Source: Erigeron canadensis
Lineage: Eukaryota; Streptophyta; Magnoliopsida; Asterales; Asteraceae
Length of the DNA: 64,000 nt
Direction of reading: 5' to 3'
Assembly (NCBI RefSeq): GCF_010389155.1
Contig: NC_057764.1
Coordinates: 4,340,001 to 4,404,000, forward strand
Part shown: positions 60,124 through 64,000 of the stretch, in pieces
Numbering within the stretch: the first letter of the stretch is position 1
Layout of the letters: every line of letters starts with the position of its first letter
The notes under the pieces: model-generated
The model's database searches: none
Told to the model about the DNA's origin: nothing
The model's input: only the letters and a program-made list of their open reading frames with translations
Program-made: the position numbers and the translations under genes

Positions 60124-60259
60124 GGAACTAACAATGGGCCAACTATGGATCGGGCATAACTTCACAAACGAAGTTAGGCAAACGAAGATAAACTTCGTTT
60201 GAACAAAGGTGTGTCGAACGAAGATAGCAGTTATCTTCGTAAGAACAAATCTGAAAATA

Positions 60260-62498
60260 TTCCGTAGTTCAGCAAAAATTTCAGAGTTTCATCCAAGCAA
60301 TCTTCCAAAACACAACCCTTTATCACAATCTGTACATAGCAAAAACTCGTTAGATAGCAACCTGTTCATGCCTTGTACTAAAAACTTGCTTAGCACCCAA
60401 ATTCATAATCATAATGTACGTAGATAACCGAACATTATAATCTTGAATGAAAACCCATGGTTTAAACGCTATCCTGAAAATAATCAATGTAAATATGAAC
60501 CTCATTACCAATATGATTATGACACCGAGAACTTCCTTGGATCATAGATATGCATGACAGCAAACCATCTTGAAACACTTAAGTCCCATACTAAATGCCG
60601 TCTACAAGACTTAACAAACAATGAACTATCCAACAAAATTCACTGAAGAACTTAGTAAAGTTTCCAAAAGTATGTCATAAATCACAGCATGAAATTCAAA
60701 GGAAACTAATATCAAATTTGATTATTTTCATTAAATACATGAATCATAAATAAATAACTATTCCAAAAACCAGTTCATGTATTCATCCTTCACATGCTCT
60801 AATCTGCATCACAAATATTATCACTACACACCAAGGATCTTATCGTAATGATATCATCCATGTAAATAACAATGCAGTAACAGAAGTCAGCATTCCAACG
60901 TTATCTTCTTAACCTGAACACTGCACACTTACCACAGAACTCATCAACGCATTGAGAACAAAACAGTATAATGCAGAAAATTCAAGTTACAATCATACTC
61001 AATCAGGGTTAACAAATATGAAATAACTAAAAATCTAACAAAAGATCAAGGGAGGTCATTTCTTGTCAAACCCTAAAATGTCACCACACAAATTTAAACA
61101 AACCGATTAATAATTTGGTGACAAGTGAAAATCATGAGATTTCAAATGACTTTGACATTTCACATTACACTTGAAAAGATCCTTTTCTAAACTTTAAACA
61201 AATTAATGTCCATATTAGAAAATCTTCTTTGTGAACAGTCTACACAACCTCATTAAAAATTCACATGAAGGAATTCAGCAAAAATATACTCAGAATTTGA
61301 ATAGGATCTCTCATGGAATAAGAACTTATAAAAATACTTATTTTGACTCAATTAAAAAGAAAAATAACACAGAATAAAAATTGCAGAATAATAAACTAAT
61401 CTAAATTCTAATTAACTAGACTTTATACATTATTCACATTAAGCATGATTACTGCTGATTAGATCAGTATAGCATGTTACATAAGCCTGCGAGTGAGAAA
61501 TAATTCTCTTATTATAAGTTCTGAACCGTGACCCAACAGCGATTACCGGTATGTTTGTCCTCTTAAACACTCGGTACATCCAGTTTCCATTGAGTTATGA
61601 CACTTTCGACATACCCTGGCCAAGGACAGTCACCATGTAACCCGAGTAGCCTAATATGCCATTTGAATAGTTTGCGAACTTATGTAACCCACATTCAGAT
61701 ATACTTTCGTAATCGATACAAGCACTAAGATAAAAAATATTCAATATATTCAAGAACATCCTTAACCAATCATGAGACACTTTGTGGATAACTGAATTGA
61801 ATTACTTTGTGATTTCACATATATGCTTCTGCATTTCATGATTTATAAGGAACCCGTGATTTTCTATGAGATCCATGTAGCGAACTTTCTGACAACCTAT
61901 CCCAAGTTGGAAGCTTTAGGTAGGCTAGGTATACAAAGATACCCCGAGGACATACTTGTCCGAATCTCAAAGACCACATTAGCCCCTTAATTTGCATATA
62001 ATTGATTTGCATAACAATATCACATTTACTTTTATGTTCATGATTGGTAGAGGTTCGTGCCTATTCATTGAACAAATCTTATAGTAATGCTAGATCTTTC
62101 ACAAAATTTAAGGACTAGATCAATTCATTACTGAAAAGCAAGCAATCTCAGCCATATATTGAATATGTTTCCCACAAGAACATTATATAATTTAAGTTCA
62201 GATTGAAGGAAACCTTGGTACTTTGTGTCTACCGATATATCCCAAATTGTAATCACTGAACTAAGCAGTTATATTACGATTAAGCAGGCTTAAAAGCTAA
62301 AGTATCGTCACTTCTACTCATTTAGCGCAGTAACCTTACTTTATTCATATATATATATATATATTTTTTTTTTTTTTCTTGACACTAGATATATACAAAC
62401 TTATACTAAGACAACTCTTTTTGTATTTTTATGACACTATCTATGTACAACTTATACTACAAAGACACGAAAAATACATTTAAGTTCTTTGAGAGAAA
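60260..62498. other. Long untranslated region of element D between pol and accessory gene
   Basis: About 2.2 kb with no ORF of note. It is AT-rich, with a T-run and TA tract near 62345-62380. The length of non-coding sequence at this place is unusual for copia elements. Confidence 0.6.
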
Positions 62499-64000
62499 CT
62501 ACTCGGCATTCTTCATACCATTGAGTTGAAATAACAACTCAAGACGAGGTCCATCAAAAGCTTTAGTGTATAAATCAGCAAGATTATCATCAGTAATAAC
62601 CTTTTCTAAATGAATAAGCTTTTTCTCAAAACAGTCACGTATGAAATGATACTTTATATCTATGTGCTTGGTGACTTTAAAGTTTTTCGGATTCTTGGTA
62701 ATATCTATGGCAGACTTATTATCAATACAAATAGGAGTATTAGAGATATTCATACCATAATCGCGCAGTTGTTGCTGTATCCAAAGCACCTGAGAACAGC
62801 AATATCCAGCAGCAATGTACTCTGCTTCACAGGATGACTGTGCAACAGATGTCTGCTTTTTGCACTGCCACGATACAATTCTCCCCCCTAAAAGCTGACA
62901 TCCACCTGACGTTGATTTCCTATCCGAGTTGTCACCACCATAATCCGAATCAGTATAAGCTACAAAGTCAAAAGAACCATACATGGGATACCAAAGACCT
63001 AGACGAGGCTTGGCTTTCACATAACGAAGGATTCTTTTTGCAGCTTTCAAGTGAGACTCTTTCGGATTAGCCTGATATCTAGCACACATAGAAACAGCAA
63101 AGGTAATATCTGGACGTGAGGCTGTCAGATACATCAAGGATCCAATGATAGCTCGATATTGAGTGGCATCGACAGATGGATCATTAGGCTTATCAGGACA
63201 CAACCCATGATTAGTCTTAATGGGAGTAACAACATCCTTAGCATCAGACATGCGAAACCGAGTAAGCAAATCTCTAACATACTTGGTCTGATGTATAAAG
63301 AAACCATCTTTCAGTTGATCCACCTGTAGTCCAAGGAAGAAGGTTAATTCCCCCATAGCACTCATCTCAAACTTAGCCTTCATGCTGTGTTCAAATTCCT
63401 TGCACATTTGGTCATCAGATGAACCAAAAATGATGTCATCGACATAAACCTGTACAAGCAAGTAGTCCTTCCCTTTCCATTTAATAAACAACGTGCTGTC
63501 TATAGAACCTCTGGTAAAACCACTTTCCTTCAAATGAGTTGACAATTTTTCATACCATGATCGAGGAGCCTGATGTAAACCATATAAAGCCTTATCGAGA
63601 CGATATACTTTATTAGGAAAGTCTGGATCCTCAAACCGGCAGGTTGTTCGACATACACTTCTTCTTTAATATCACCATACAAGAAGGCACTCTTTACATC
63701 AAGCTGATACACCTTAATACCCTTATAACTAGCATATGCCAGAAATAATCGAATAGCTTCAAGTCTAGCTACAGGTGCAAATGTCTCATCGTAATCAAAA
63801 CCTTCTTGTTGCTCAAATCCTCTAACCACCAATCGAGCCTTATTTCGAGTAACTACACCTCTGTCATCGCGTTTACAACGAAAACCCAACGCGTTGTTAA
63901 AGGAGATTCACCCGGAGGTAAGTCAACTAACTTCCATACCTCAAGCTTCCGAAACTGAGCCAATTCTTCTTGCATCGCCTCAACCCATGACGGTTCCTTA
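62499..64000 (-). pseudogene. Element D reverse transcriptase and RNase H, partial at window edge
   Basis: From the right edge: [78 protein letters not shown], then YVDDIIFGSSDDQMCKEFEH, GELTFFLGLQVDQLKDG, and RNase H YTDSDYGGDNSDRKSTSGG, SSCEAEYIAAGYCCSQ, DNKSAIDITKNP, KHIDIKYHFIRDCF, NLADLYTKAFDGP, ending NGMKNAE with the stop at 62499. All RT and RNase H acidic residues are present. Two single-base frame breaks, near 63875 and 63636, each lie in a T-run. It belongs to the same copia type as element A but is clearly diverged. Confidence 0.92.

Larger units (their letters stand above)
55652..64000 (-). mobile_element. Copia-type LTR retrotransposon D, right part outside the window
   Basis: 3' LTR 55652-56334, polypurine tract, accessory gene, then pol on the minus strand reaching the window edge. 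Gag, protease, integrase and the 5' LTR lie to the right. Only three frame breaks are seen, each fitting loss of one base in a homopolymer, so the element may be nearly intact. Confidence 0.85.

Overview
The window is repeat-rich nuclear DNA of a flowering plant. Evidence: spliced genes with GT-AG introns, plant-only families (DUF868, plant-type SurE), and dense LTR retrotransposons, LINE, SINE, PIF/Harbinger, CACTA-like and Helitron-like remains. The accessory ORFs of the copia elements resemble, from memory of the families, those of Asteraceae (daisy family) elements; that taxonomic placement is inference. I see no bacterial-type operons, rRNA or convincing tRNA genes.

Layout. 1-3.2 kb: AT-rich spacer with an LTR-like fragment and, just upstream of the first gene, a SINE with a 17-bp target-site duplication. 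3.5-7.9 kb (+): a nine-exon SurE-type nucleotidase gene, 308 aa, all splice sites canonical. 8-15.5 kb: spacer with foldback MITEs, two copies of one SINE family and a CACTA-like end. 15.7-16.1 kb (+): a two-exon gene for a small secreted cysteine-rich peptide. 18.6-20.6 kb: a PIF/Harbinger element that keeps only ORF1. 23.6-29.3 kb (+): a nearly full-length LINE with a 16-bp target-site duplication and many decay stops. 29.8-33.9 kb: a duplicated block with a 3' fragment of a DUF868 gene, a second cysteine-rich peptide gene, and the intact DUF868 gene (-). 34.7-35.5 kb: a large foldback element.

37.4-54.7 kb is copia element A on the minus strand. Two solo LTRs of one family (39207-40855 and 47624-49125) and a complete non-autonomous LTR element, C (41724-44227), sit inside it, each with its 5-bp target-site duplication. 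55.7-64.0 kb is a second copia element, D, also minus, running off the right edge.

Most interesting. (1) A and D both carry, between pol and the 3' LTR, a large accessory gene of the same architecture, each with its own TATA box; in D it also has a 5'-UTR intron and a coding intron whose junction restores frame. (2) Each LTR family has its own dense array of a short motif: CGAAGTTA/CGAACTTA in D and C, GCGCCGCA in the two solo LTRs, CCAGT/ACTGG in A. (3) The two cysteine-rich peptide genes differ only by synonymous changes over 30 codons of the cysteine core, while the sequence just before it has changed, which points to strong purifying selection.
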